A program made the translations under genes and the position numbers. From contig JAZKAR010000031.1 in the NCBI GenBank assembly GCA_040389065.1, forward strand, positions 1-64,000: 64,000 nt of DNA. Reading direction: 5' to 3'. The notes beneath the pieces were generated by a model. It was not told the origin of the DNA, searched no databases, and was given only the letters and a program-made list of their open reading frames with translations. Shown here piece by piece: positions 1 to 8,055 of this stretch (position 1 is the stretch's first letter; the number at the start of each line of letters is the position of its first letter). Source of the DNA: JAZKAR01 sp040389065. GTDB taxonomy: Bacteria > Pseudomonadota > Gammaproteobacteria > Burkholderiales > Casimicrobiaceae.

Positions 1-9
1 AATTGTTAT
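1..9 (-). other. Edge of a further attC site (partial)
   Basis: The first bases contain the TTGTTAT end seen at the R'' side of the complete attC sites. It lies just downstream of the cassette gene ending at 65. Only this end is inside the window. Confidence 0.35.
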
Positions 10-64
10 AACAAATGTTAGATACGACATTGATTAAATGGTAAGTGCTAATTTAAAATTTCAA

Positions 65-442
65 TTACTTGTATTTTGAAACATAGGCGTGAAGATTAAA
101 AATAATTGTATACCATTCATCACTACGCTTTTTAGCCGCTTTATATTTTTTGCATAATTTATTGATTTTACATGCTTGCCAAGGCCATATATGAGCTTTA
201 AATTCTGCGATATCTATATCTTGGATAATGCCGTTAGATGTAGTTTTCGCTGCTTTTTCTAAGATTTCTATAAACCTGACTGCTGCTAAAGGTCTACTTG
301 ATGATATGTGGAACCATCTATTGATAAATACACAAATAATTGCACCTAACAAGCCGATGATGGCAACAGTAATTTTAGTATCGATGATTTAATCCTTTTC
401 ACTTTTTACTTGAATCATATCGGTTAATGATGTGATTGACAT
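65..442 (-). pseudogene. Cassette gene for small membrane protein, interrupted by in-frame TAA
   Basis: I do not recognise the family. The long part of the frame (352 down to 65) has only a TTG start, in the middle of a hydrophobic stretch (ITVAIIGLLGAIICVFI) that looks like one membrane helix. In the same frame, an ATG at 442 follows GGAGG closely and gives 17 codons before a TAA at 391-389; the frame then continues unbroken to 65. The simplest reading is one gene of about 125 codons with a nonsense codon at position 18. Alternatives are re-initiation at the TTG, or at an ATC after the AAAAGGA at about 398-392. The C-terminal part is Lys-rich and probably cytoplasmic. It occupies its own integron cassette. 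Confidence 0.45.
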
Positions 443-484
443 AAGCCTCCGGGGTTAAGTATTTTAAAAGATGGGAATAGGTTA

Positions 485-572
485 TAACGTTGGCATTAAG
501 CGGCACCGAAGCGCAGCGTAGGGAATTTTGCAGCGGCGCCGCTGCAAAATGTCCGCTTGAATAACTTGTTAG
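485..572 (-). other. attC recombination site
   Basis: On the minus strand it begins CTAACAAGTTATTCAAGCGG and ends CCGCTTAATGCCAACGTTA, with an internal palindrome around GCAGCGGCGCCGCTGC. The outer arms TTCAAGCGG and CCGCTTAA pair. The stop codon of the preceding cassette gene (569-571) lies inside the R'' box, as is common in cassettes. Confidence 0.85.
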
Positions 573-1063
573 CCACGGGGCGGCATCGAAACAAGCATTT
601 CTAGAACGGATTCTGCATAGTTAACCCCACCATCGGAGGCTGGTTGTTTTTTTAATTCATCTAAAACGTAGGCAATAGCCACTGTGGCGCCTGGCTGAAA
701 TAGTTTTCGATCTGTTTTTTCATGTGTATAAATTGATTTGAGTAAAACTGAGCCATTTTCAAGCTTTAGTTTGAAGCTATTGGTTTGATCTCCCCATCTA
801 GCATCTTGACCAGCGAAGACCATCTCTTGAATAACACCTGTAACTACTTTTACCATTAGTTTTCCTGAGTAAATATTTGCCCACCATTGTTCAGAACCAA
901 AAAGACCATGTTGTCCTTTAAGACCGAGGAATGGTTTATTGATATTAAGCGTCAATTCTTGCGCGGCCTTTACGTGGCTAGGGTTTTTCTTAAGGTGTTC
1001 CGCCAAGTTATATACACGCTTCATTGGGTGTTGAAAGGATGTGAGATCAAAGTACATAATCAT
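569..1063 (-). CDS. Integron cassette protein of unknown function
   Basis: Predicted 164-residue soluble protein with no signal peptide or membrane helix. The open frame extends upstream to 1249, but that extension would run through the neighbouring attC site (1079-1164), so the ATG at 1063 (or 1057) is the likely start. It begins MIMYFDLTSF and contains a Trp-rich stretch (SEQWWANIYSGK) followed by a beta-rich C-terminal half. I do not recognise the family. It fills a cassette bounded by attC sites on both sides and its TAA is embedded in the downstream attC. Cassette genes usually depend on an upstream integron promoter or on their own weak one; none is evident here. Confidence 0.65.
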   Translation of the reverse strand: MIMYFDLTSFQHPMKRVYNLAEHLKKNPSHVKAAQELTLNINKPFLGLKGQHGLFGSEQWWANIYSGKLMVKVVTGVIQEMVFAGQDARWGDQTNSFKLKLENGSVLLKSIYTHEKTDRKLFQPGATVAIAYVLDELKKQPASDGGVNYAESVLEMLVSMPPRG

Positions 1064-1078
1064 TGAATTTATAGTGGC

Positions 1079-1164
1079 TAACGTTGGCATTAAGCGGCAC
1101 CGAAGCGCACGCGTAGGGAATTTTGCAGCGCCGCTGCAAAATGTCCGCTTGAATAACTTGTTAT
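1079..1164 (-). other. attC recombination site
   Basis: Nearly identical to the sites at 485-572 and 1812-1896, with small differences in the internal loop (GCGCACGCG and a shorter central palindrome GCAGCGCCGCTGC). It follows the cassette gene at 1334-1753 on the minus strand. Confidence 0.85.
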
Positions 1165-1333
1165 ACAAAAACGGTTGAATTTCATGTGTAGAAGTAACTT
1201 GCAATATTGGGGGAAACAATGCCCCGATGCTTAAATTTAAGAAATACATTTTAAACCTTGAGCATTTGATATTTCGATCAGGTTAAGTTATTGAAATGTT
1301 TACTTGCCGTAAAGTTACTGTTAAATTTTATGA

Positions 1334-1753
1334 TTAGAGAAAAGGGTTTTCATAAACAAATATTGTACCGTGAGAGATGAATAGCCCGCTAGTAATGTAG
1401 GTGTTAGCTTGAGATTTATGTTTGTAAAACCCACTCCCCATAATACCTAGTTCAATGATGTTACCGGGGATTGCGATTTTACTTAGATATTTAAGAGCTT
1501 CATGATATTGATTTTTATTAAATGTTCTTTTTCTAGTTAGACAACTATAAACACTACTATGGCATTCATAATTTAAAAGAAATGTTACTTTTTTAGCTTC
1601 GCTAAAGAGATTTAAATTAGGTGTAGGTAAAGGTTGAAAAATTAAAATTTTTTGCTCTTTATTGTAAGAGATTATTTTAATTTGAATGGAATCACCACCA
1701 GCGTAGACTAAGTTTGAAAATAATAAAGTAATAAAAAAAACAATTTTTTTCAT
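1334..1753 (-). CDS. Integron cassette: small exported protein
   Basis: 139 residues. The N-terminus MKKIVFFITLLFSNLVYAGG is a typical Sec signal peptide with cleavage after VYA. The mature part of about 120 residues has two Cys in the CHSSVYSC segment that could form a disulfide, and is otherwise basic and beta-rich. I do not recognise a family. The gene lies in its own cassette, with attC 1079-1164 about 170 bp beyond its stop and the next attC (1812-1896) upstream of its start. A periplasmic or secreted role follows from the signal peptide; nothing more specific can be supported. Confidence 0.72.
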   Translation of the reverse strand: MKKIVFFITLLFSNLVYAGGDSIQIKIISYNKEQKILIFQPLPTPNLNLFSEAKKVTFLLNYECHSSVYSCLTRKRTFNKNQYHEALKYLSKIAIPGNIIELGIMGSGFYKHKSQANTYITSGLFISHGTIFVYENPFL

Positions 1754-1811
1754 GGCATGTAATGTTTAAGTTTAATAGGGTTAAGTAAATGAAATATTTG
1801 GATAGGCTGTA

Positions 1812-1896
1812 TAACGTTGGCATTAAGCGGCACCGAAGCGTAGCGTAGGGAATTTTGCAGCGCCGCTGCAAAATGTCCGCTTGAATAACTTGTTAG
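1812..1896 (-). other. attC recombination site
   Basis: Third near-identical copy of the array's attC. It starts on the minus strand with CTAACAAGTTATTCAAGCGG and ends GCCAACGTTA. It lies about 10 bp beyond the stop codon of the cassette gene at 1905-2405. Confidence 0.85.
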
Positions 1897-1904
1897 AAAT
1901 TTTT

Positions 1905-2405
1905 TTATTGACCAGATGGTTTTAATGCGAAACCAGCACAGATATGAACATGCGTGCCTTTACTTTTTTTATTTTGTTTGCCTGATACTTTGACCATTAA
2001 TGTATGCGGTTTTTCTTCATTTAAGTTATTAATAACTAATGCTTTATAGTTAGATTCATGCATATCAATTGTACCAATGTGCAGATTATTAACATAAAAA
2101 TCTGCAAAACCATCGTTATGGTCTCCATGTATTAAAAATGCTACAGCACTACTTGGTTTTTCAAACCTTGTGCTAGCTTCTAGCCCATCATGCATTAACC
2201 ATAACATAGCATTTTCACCGCCAGTACATTTTATATCTCCAGAAGCTGGAGATACTATCCAGTCCGTGGCTTTGCCAGATATTTTTGTTTCGCTTCTCTC
2301 AAAAAGTGCTTTTTTACTCTCAATGATTTTATAACCATCGATATTTACATTATTAAAATTTTCATGGTTATATGACTCTAGATTAATCAATGAGAATTGA
2401 TGCAT
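1905..2405 (-). CDS. Integron cassette protein of unknown function (beta-rich)
   Basis: 166 residues, soluble, no signal peptide. Alternating hydrophobic residues and motifs such as GDHNDGFADFYVNNLHIG and ALVINNLNEEKPHTLMVKV suggest a beta-sandwich that might resemble a carbohydrate-binding or jelly-roll fold. That is an impression from pattern, not a family match. A HVHICAGF segment near the C-terminus holds two His and one Cys. The gene is the sole occupant of a cassette between attC sites 1812-1896 and 2440-2527. Confidence 0.7.
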   Translation of the reverse strand: MHQFSLINLESYNHENFNNVNIDGYKIIESKKALFERSETKISGKATDWIVSPASGDIKCTGGENAMLWLMHDGLEASTRFEKPSSAVAFLIHGDHNDGFADFYVNNLHIGTIDMHESNYKALVINNLNEEKPHTLMVKVSGKQNKKSKGTHVHICAGFALKPSGQ

Positions 2406-2439
2406 TATTGTAGCCTTTTTAAAAGTTAATTATGATTTC

Positions 2440-2527
2440 TAACGTTAGAATTAACCGGCACCGTAGCGCTAGCGGAGGGAATTTTACCTGCGCCGCAGGT
2501 AAAATGTCCGGTTGAATGATTTGTTAG
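2440..2527 (-). other. attC recombination site, divergent copy
   Basis: Same architecture as the other three but with different arms (TTCAACCGG / CCGGTTAA), a different internal palindrome (TTTACCTGCGCCGCAGGTAAA) and a GTTAGAATTA end. Pairing of the arms is kept although the bases differ, as expected if the folded bottom strand is what the integrase recognises. Confidence 0.82.
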
Positions 2528-3270
2528 CTTTTTTCAGCAGCGCTTAACCTGATTAAATGTTTCATAAAAGAAGATGTAATTTCAATTAAGAAAATTATTT
2601 CTTCTTCATGTACTGCATCATTATGTTTAACATATGAATTTTGATATTTTCCATAATATTCAAATAGTTTTAAAAGCATATTTGTTAATTCAGGAGAGCC
2701 ACCTTGTGTTTTGATGAATGCACCGATGTGAGCCTGTTGATTTTCTAAAGATTTTTGATTGCCGACGATTTCTTGTATTAGTTTTTCAAGTGCTAGACGC
2801 ATGTCATCAAGAACATTACGATTGAAAAGCCCGTAAGCATGTTTTTGAAGTGCATTCTCATAAAGTCGAAGTGTTTCAGGATAGAAAGCCAACCAATGTT
2901 TTGTTTCTTCGATCAATTTTGGAGTTGCATTATCTTTTGTTGTCTCTTGATCAAGATGAGAAAATCGAGTAATTAGTTTTAGCTTTAAATCTGAAATGCC
3001 TTGAGGATTTTTTTGTAGAAGCGATGGATATTCACAAATAGACTTAATTATTTGAAATTGAACAGCAGGGGTAAATTTTATTATGTTTTCGAGAAGTGCA
3101 GTACGCTTATTTGGAGCCTCAAATGGGTAACGTGAATGAGGAAGATCAACATTATTTTGTACTGCATATACTGATGTGAGCTTAATAATTTCGTTACCAC
3201 TTAGTCCATTGCTTGTGGCAGCTAAAATATCACAAGCATGATTCAGAAAAACAGGAGATATAGGATTCAT
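2524..3270 (-). CDS. Integron cassette protein, probable HEPN/abortive-infection-like
   Basis: 248 residues, mostly helical, no signal peptide. The N-terminal 110 residues contain LSGNEIIKLTSVY and a long AVQFQIIKSICEYP helix, in the style of the N-terminal domains fused to HEPN modules in AbiJ-type proteins. The C-terminal half (about 140-245) is a helical bundle with an YVKHNDAV segment followed by EEEIIFLIEITSSFMKHL. This is reminiscent of HEPN ribonuclease-like domains, although a clean R-x4-6-H motif is not visible. HEPN proteins are common in abortive-infection and toxin systems, and phage-defence genes are known cargo of chromosomal integrons. The family call is from memory and tentative. 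Its stop codon overlaps attC 2440-2527. Confidence 0.6.
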   Translation of the reverse strand: MNPISPVFLNHACDILAATSNGLSGNEIIKLTSVYAVQNNVDLPHSRYPFEAPNKRTALLENIIKFTPAVQFQIIKSICEYPSLLQKNPQGISDLKLKLITRFSHLDQETTKDNATPKLIEETKHWLAFYPETLRLYENALQKHAYGLFNRNVLDDMRLALEKLIQEIVGNQKSLENQQAHIGAFIKTQGGSPELTNMLLKLFEYYGKYQNSYVKHNDAVHEEEIIFLIEITSSFMKHLIRLSAAEKS

Positions 3271-3291
3271 AGATATATGCTTTTATAAGAG

Positions 3292-3300
3292 CTAACGTTA
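3292..3300 (-). other. Cassette boundary / array end
   Basis: CTAACGTTA here matches the R' core (AACGTTAG on the minus strand) of the adjacent attC but has no full attC beyond it. It marks the 5' edge of the first cassette and may be the remains of attI or of a truncated attC. Confidence 0.45.
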
Positions 3301-3302
3301 AA

Positions 3303-3457
3303 TATACACCTAAAATTATAAACCTATAATTCTATCTTAAAAGTGCATAATAAAATTTTGATTTGCTACTAAGCTATTAAAAAAACAAATTTTTTTTATG
3401 GCTCGGCGTTTTTATACACCTAAATATAGCTCATTGAAAAAGTTTTATACACCTAAA
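3303..3457. repeat. Three direct copies of TATACACCTAAA
   Basis: Identical 12-mers at 3303-3314, 3413-3424 and 3446-3457. The last two share a longer context (TTTTATACACCTAAAT). They lie between the cassette-array edge and azlD in otherwise AT-rich DNA. They may be protein-binding direct repeats, for example an attI-like region or an operator, but this cannot be decided from sequence alone. Confidence 0.6.
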
Positions 3458-3478
3458 TTTGTTCATTTAAAGCGTTTT

Positions 3479-3805
3479 TTAAAGATGGCTTAGTGTTTGT
3501 AAAACGCCCATTCCTATCAAAAAAGGAAGCCATGGGTTACGTAAACGTAAAGCAATAGCGGCAGTGCATATCGCTGCAATAATTTTAGGGTTTCCGATTT
3601 GAAAGTGCCCGTGAATTAAAAAAATATCAGGTGAAATAATGGCTGCTAATGAGGCTGCTGGAGCAAAGCGCAAAGCATGTTTAATAGAAGCAGGCAAACT
3701 AATTTTTTCGCCTAATACAATAAAGCTGCTGCGTGGCAATATGGTAGCAAGCCCTAAAAGAAAAAAATTCCACCATAATAAAGAAGAGTCTATTGCCATT
3801 TTCAC
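3479..3805 (-). CDS. azlD: AzlD-family branched-chain amino acid exporter subunit
   Basis: 108 residues with three to four hydrophobic segments, the usual size for AzlD. It pairs with the adjacent AzlC-type protein in the inner membrane; AzlCD (BrnFE-like) systems export branched-chain amino acids such as leucine, isoleucine and valine. The two genes are co-directional and only 14 bases apart, so they are almost certainly one transcript. Features supporting the call are the small polytopic architecture, the TILPRSSFIVLGE segment near the first helix typical of this family, and the partner gene. The start at 3805 (MKMAID) is preferred over the ATG two codons inside, but either is possible. Confidence 0.85.
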   Translation of the reverse strand: MKMAIDSSLLWWNFFLLGLATILPRSSFIVLGEKISLPASIKHALRFAPAASLAAIISPDIFLIHGHFQIGNPKIIAAICTAAIALRLRNPWLPFLIGMGVLQTLSHL

Positions 3806-3819
3806 GCTTTCATTAAAAT

Positions 3820-4521
3820 TTACGCATGTTCTTTTTCAATGAACCGCTCAAATAGAAAGCCAGCTAAAATTCCGACGCCTATTGCAGTAATCACTCCTAA
3901 TTTAAACGGCATTTCTTTCAATAATATAGAGGCTAAACCACTCATGATAGCGGCAACAGCCATCGACTTTACTTTTGTCATGGGAATAAGCAACACAATT
4001 AATGCAATTGTAGCCATAAAATCGAGTGACCAAGTTTCAGGAATAGATTTTGCGCTCAGAACTCCTATACAGCCAAATATTTGCCATAATAGCCATGACC
4101 ATAAAGATGGAACGATATAGTAGCCTAATCGCCAAGAAAGCTTTTCTTCGGTAAGCATTTTAGGAGTGCAGGTGGCAAATACTCCATCGCCAAGTAAATA
4201 GCCTGAAAACCAGCGTATAAGAACATTGCTTCCTCTAAAGCCTGGTGCAATAGCAGCGCTAAAAATCAAAAATCGTAAATTTAGAACTAGAGCAGTGAGT
4301 ACAATAAGCCAAGTTGGTGCTCCTGATTTTAATAACGGAAGGGTAGCTAATTGAGCTGTACCAGCATAAACAATCGTATTCATACCCAGAGCCTGGAAAA
4401 AACTAAGTCCATTACTTGTCATGGTCATGCCTGTTACTAGCGCCCAAGGAATAAGCCCTATTGAAACAGGTAAAAATGCGTGAAAACCTTCTTTACCACC
4501 CGTCCAAAATGCATTATTCAT
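3820..4521 (-). CDS. azlC: AzlC-family branched-chain amino acid exporter, large subunit
   Basis: 233 residues with about six to seven membrane segments. The N-terminal GFHAFLPVSIGLIPWALVTG and the following SFFQALGMNTIVYAGTAQLA region match the conserved start of AzlC proteins. With the AzlD-like partner 14 bases downstream it should form an inner-membrane exporter for branched-chain amino acids. The gene is transcribed toward the integron array. Upstream is an 800-bp AT-rich gap that must hold its promoter, but no clear regulator gene (for example an Lrp homologue) is adjacent. Confidence 0.9.
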   Translation of the reverse strand: MNNAFWTGGKEGFHAFLPVSIGLIPWALVTGMTMTSNGLSFFQALGMNTIVYAGTAQLATLPLLKSGAPTWLIVLTALVLNLRFLIFSAAIAPGFRGSNVLIRWFSGYLLGDGVFATCTPKMLTEEKLSWRLGYYIVPSLWSWLLWQIFGCIGVLSAKSIPETWSLDFMATIALIVLLIPMTKVKSMAVAAIMSGLASILLKEMPFKLGVITAIGVGILAGFLFERFIEKEHA

Positions 4522-5330
4522 GAGAGTACTCTAAGGTAAATTGATAGAGAAGCTTAATGTTTCAATACTATAAGTATGCTAGTAACTTAATGCGAGCAAC
4601 CAATTCATTCGTAAGTTTTAATTTTTAACTGAAGCTATCATCATAGCGGCGGTTAGCTAAAAAAACGATATGTGTTTCTTAAAAACATTAGCTGATAAAT
4701 AGAGTTACCACGCTATGGTTAGCAATTAAAGCTCAATAAACTATTATAAGTTATAAAATAATATCAAGTTATACGAGAATAACAAAAAAGGATTAGTAGG
4801 TAGCTAAATAGCCTAAACAAATACATCGGCTATTAGAGTATTTTTAAAAAACGTTATGAATCAAATGTTTGATTTTTGAAGTAAATTTTTGCGAAGCGAA
4901 ATCAGTAAATGGAGCGCTTACCAGATTTTCTTAAATTAACGTCTTAGCGCGACTGCTATCAAAACTGTTAGTTTGAAAGATACTTTTGAAGTTTACTTAA
5001 CGTTAAGATGCTTAGCAAAAGTGTTATGTATGTACTCTAGTAAGCATATATAGTGTTTTTTTTAAATTTTAGATAGTAGTATTGTAAATAAAATAATTCT
5101 TCAGAAATATATTTAATACGATAAAACTCCTATATTTATCTGTTAAAGTTTTGTTACACCATTAGTAGCAGTCCTACTATCTTTTAGGTTTCATTAAAGC
5201 TTATTATTTAAGACTACTTAATCGTTTTAGAAAAATTTTTTTAATGAAATATTAAAAGCATTAATATTTAGTAATCGTGGTTATAAAATATTCTTTCTTT
5301 ATTACCTTCTAATATTAAATAGAGAAATAT
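4522..5330. other. AT-rich intergenic region, no gene seen
   Basis: About 800 bp with frequent stops in all frames. It lies between two divergent genes and so should hold promoters for both. I see no convincing RNA gene, attC or mobile element. Confidence 0.5.
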
Positions 5331-6329
5331 ATGCCTACACGTTCATCGGGAATTCATGAGTTTGAAATTTATCTTCCTCCACACAGTCTTAGAAAACGAG
5401 TAGGTACTCGTAAAAATATTTCTAAAAAAAATGCTCACGATGCGAATGAAAAGCAAAAAAGTGATGATGGTAAATCAAGTTATAAAAAAAATGAAATTTC
5501 TTCAGATAACATAAATACCACTGAAAATAAAACTACCCAAAGCGATAATCAAACGAGTGATGAAAAAAATAATTTAACATCTTACACTAAGGATGAGAAA
5601 AAAAATAAGCAGGGCGAAGATAATACCAATGAAAGTACAGAAGAAAAACAAAAAGACGAAAATAATAAAGAAATTGTTTCTAATCAGAAAAGTTCTTCAA
5701 AGGATAATGAAAAGGAGGTTGAATTTAAACCTAGAGATTATCTTAAAGTATTGAAGCCTGAAAACAATGATGAGGATAAAAATACAAATAAAATATCAGA
5801 ACAAAAGAAACAATATAGTCAACAGAACAATGAAGATGAAAAGAAAAAAAAGCAAGAAATACCATTTTATAACAAAGATAATATTAATTCGCCGAATAAT
5901 AAGAGCACTAAATCTTCAGCAGGGGTTGAGCCTAAATCATTGAGCTTTGCACTCTTGCTTTTATGGGTTTCTTTATTTATAGATGTAATAATTATTATAA
6001 TGGAGCCTACAATTAGTACTCCATCATCAGCAATAGCTTCTTCTTCAACCACCCTCACAAGTTTAATGCTTTTTTTAAATGGTTTTTTACTTTTACAAAT
6101 TGCTTATCATAAGAATTGGGCGAGATTATTTTTCTTTATTATCTCATGCATTGAGCTTTTTCCAAAATTTTCTAATGTATTTGTTGCGCCCTCTAAAATG
6201 AATGTATCAATTTTATTAACAATTGGAATGATAGTGCTAAGAATATATGGGTTGCATCTTATTTTTACTGAGCCAAGAAATAAATGCTTTAAAAGAGAAA
6301 GGAAAACAGAGGGCTATATAAATGCATAG
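5331..6329 (+). CDS. Lys/Glu/Asn-rich protein with C-terminal membrane domain
   Basis: 332 residues, family not recognised. Residues 1-200 are extremely hydrophilic and low in complexity (Lys, Glu, Asn, Asp, Ser, Gln) and probably disordered. Residues 200-320 form a small polytopic domain with about four hydrophobic stretches, among them SLSFALLLLWVSLFIDVIII and LMLFLNGFLLLQIAYHKNWA. The layout suggests a long cytoplasmic tail anchored at the inner membrane. There is no signal peptide. Base composition of the first 600 bp is very A-rich compared with neighbouring genes. Function is unknown; a similar layout occurs in some bacterial scaffold and adhesin-anchor proteins, but no homology is claimed. 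The gene stands alone between AT-rich gaps. Confidence 0.75.
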   Translation: MPTRSSGIHEFEIYLPPHSLRKRVGTRKNISKKNAHDANEKQKSDDGKSSYKKNEISSDNINTTENKTTQSDNQTSDEKNNLTSYTKDEKKNKQGEDNTNESTEEKQKDENNKEIVSNQKSSSKDNEKEVEFKPRDYLKVLKPENNDEDKNTNKISEQKKQYSQQNNEDEKKKKQEIPFYNKDNINSPNNKSTKSSAGVEPKSLSFALLLLWVSLFIDVIIIIMEPTISTPSSAIASSSTTLTSLMLFLNGFLLLQIAYHKNWARLFFFIISCIELFPKFSNVFVAPSKMNVSILLTIGMIVLRIYGLHLIFTEPRNKCFKRERKTEGYINA

Positions 6330-6678
6330 CTAAGTGCTTTATACTTACTTCGCGCCTTGCATTTTAGGGTTATGCCTAATTCCATTTCTTGACATTTTAT
6401 TTTGAAATATTTCTCCTTTCTTCAGCAAAAAAGTGAGAGATAAACTTGAGATAAAAGAACATGAATACCACAACATATTTTTAACACCTATTTAATAATC
6501 ATTTACTTGTTATTATTTACTTATATTCTATAGGGAACTATGCAACATGCAGATCAAATTTAGCGTCTATAAATAAGACATTTTATGTCATTTGCCTTTA
6601 TCATATGTTACTCCCATCGTTTATAGTTTTGATCAACTTATTTTAAACGTATTGGTTAATTTATTGTTAGGTAAAAAA
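6330..6678. other. AT-rich intergenic region, no gene seen
   Basis: About 350 bp. The frame of the downstream gene stays open back to 6592, but those residues precede a clear signal peptide and are probably not translated. Confidence 0.45.
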
Positions 6679-7029
6679 ATGAAGATCATCTGTAATGTAT
6701 TGAGTTTTGTATTTATATTTACATGTACAACTGCTATCTCTGCTGATAGTGTGACTGGTTCTAGAAATGTTTCAGATATTTTAGAAAGTTTAAGAGCACA
6801 ATCATCACCGGTCTCTTATGCTGCTATTAAACCTGGAGGAGATAGAATGATAAATTATGCTTCTCCGTTTGCTACATGGTCATTTGTAACTAGAGATCAT
6901 TATGCTTATCCTTCAGTTGTTAGAAGAGAGTTAAAACAAAAGTCTAGTGGCGAAACATACGTTGAACTAACAACCGTATGTCAGGCAGCACAAACGCAGT
7001 GTGATAGGCTTACTGCTGAGTTAAATTGA
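6679..7029 (+). CDS. Small exported protein, paralogue of the gene at 9278
   Basis: 116 residues. The ATG at 6679 is chosen because it starts a standard signal peptide (MKIICNVLSFVFIFTCTTAISA) and sits at the same place as the start of its paralogue. Upstream sequence GGTTAATTTATTGTTAGGT also resembles that of the paralogue. The mature protein shares with it a PGG...M-NY-PF-TWSFV block, an HYAYP motif, and a C-terminal Cys-x6-Cys pair that may form a disulfide. I do not recognise the family. The protein is predicted to be periplasmic or secreted. It is a single-gene unit. Confidence 0.75.
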   Translation: MKIICNVLSFVFIFTCTTAISADSVTGSRNVSDILESLRAQSSPVSYAAIKPGGDRMINYASPFATWSFVTRDHYAYPSVVRRELKQKSSGETYVELTTVCQAAQTQCDRLTAELN

Positions 7030-7245
7030 AAAAGCCAATGTGATGAATGCTTAGAGGCAATGGAAAAACTACTTATCCTTACGATAAGATATTGAAGTTT
7101 AGTTTTTATTTAGTAAATTCAAGCTATGCTGCAAGATGATAGCGCGATAGCAAAAAACTCTATAAGAGTGAATATGCGTGGGTTCTACAGCTAATAAAAG
7201 TCAATGAATATATATAAAACTAGATTTATTGTATTTATTGAAATG

Positions 7246-7277
7246 GCAGCGGTATCGAGTAGCATACCGCTGCTTTT
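7246..7277. terminator. GC-rich hairpin with T tail
   Basis: GCAGCGGTAT and ATACCGCTGC flank an 8-base loop and are followed by TTTT. A second hairpin (CTTGAGGA...TCCTCAAG, 7295-7320) follows. Both lie 220-290 bp after the gene ending at 7029 and before yjbQ. Confidence 0.6.
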
Positions 7278-7353
7278 CCAAGCACGATAGCTAACTTGAG
7301 GAGTATAAAAAATCCTCAAGTGTTAAAGCTTCCTATAGTAATGAGCATTGATG

Positions 7354-7782
7354 ATGTGGATGCAAAAAGAAATTAAGCTACTACCTAAAATACGTGGTTT
7401 TCATCTGGTCACTAATGAAATATTACAGTTTTTTCCAGGTATACGAAATATTCAAGTTGGCTTAATGCATGTGTTCATTAAGCATACCTCAGCATCTTTA
7501 ACGATTAATGAAAATGCTGATGCTTCAGTACGGCAAGATTTTGAAAATTATTTCAATCAGGCCGTGCCAGAAAAAGAGCGTTATTACACGCATAACGATG
7601 AAGGGGCAGATGATCTGCCTGCACATCTTAAAACAAGTCTATTAGGATGCAGTTTAACAATACCCCTTACAGATGGGCAGCTTAATCTGGGGGAATGGCA
7701 AGGAATTTATTTATGCGAGCATCGAAATGAGGGAGGAAGCCGACGCGTTGTAGTAACGATACAAGGGCAACAGTCAGAGTAG
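7354..7782 (+). CDS. yjbQ: YjbQ/UPF0047 family protein
   Basis: 142 residues from the ATG at 7354, in line with the 138-140 of the family. Several in-frame ATGs are clustered at 7351-7360; MWMQKEI aligns best with the usual MWYQ-type start. Family motifs are present: GFHLVTNEI, the HVFIKHTSASLTINENAD block, HNDEGADDLPAHLK and the GEWQGIYLCEHRNEGG-RRVVV C-terminus. Members are small cytosolic trimers reported to have weak thiamine-phosphate synthase activity in E. coli; the physiological role is unsettled. Monocistronic, with terminator-like hairpins just upstream. Confidence 0.93.
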   Translation: MWMQKEIKLLPKIRGFHLVTNEILQFFPGIRNIQVGLMHVFIKHTSASLTINENADASVRQDFENYFNQAVPEKERYYTHNDEGADDLPAHLKTSLLGCSLTIPLTDGQLNLGEWQGIYLCEHRNEGGSRRVVVTIQGQQSE

Positions 7783-8055
7783 CCATTATCACTATTGTAG
7801 TACTGTTTAAACATCGTTTGAGAAGTATAAACGATGTGAATTCACTAAAAAAATAGCTACGTACTGCTTCTGATACATAGCCTTGTTTCTATGCTAAAAA
7901 ACGATGTCTTTAAAATTGAGGTTTTTGTAAAAAAATTTTTATTTTAAGCATAGTTATGATAGCCGTTACTATCTTTAGTTATGAAAAATCGCCTTTTTTT
8001 ATAAAAATTTTTCTGCCTAGGGCTATGCCTGAATGACTAAAATAGGAATGAATAA

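Larger units (their letters stand above)
1..3300 (-). mobile_element. Integron gene-cassette array (no integrase in view)
   Basis: Five small minus-strand genes are each followed at the 3' side by an attC-like site of 85-90 bp. Each site has the R''-L''...L'-R' layout: on the minus strand it opens with TAACAAG, continues through TTCAAGCGG, and closes with CCGCTTAATG and CAACGTTA. Three of the sites are almost identical in sequence. Such homogeneity is typical of chromosomal (sedentary) integrons. The array ends near 3300, where a last TAACGTTAGC boundary abuts unrelated sequence and then azlDC. No intI gene lies on that side, so this may be an integrase-less attC cluster or a displaced array end; the array continues beyond position 1. 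Confidence 0.82.

Noticed and set aside
485..2527. Repeated sequences at regular places, first considered as a CRISPR array or transposon ends
   Set aside because: Copies are 85-90 bp with paired arms, spaced by genes, and each ends a cassette gene. That is attC, not CRISPR.
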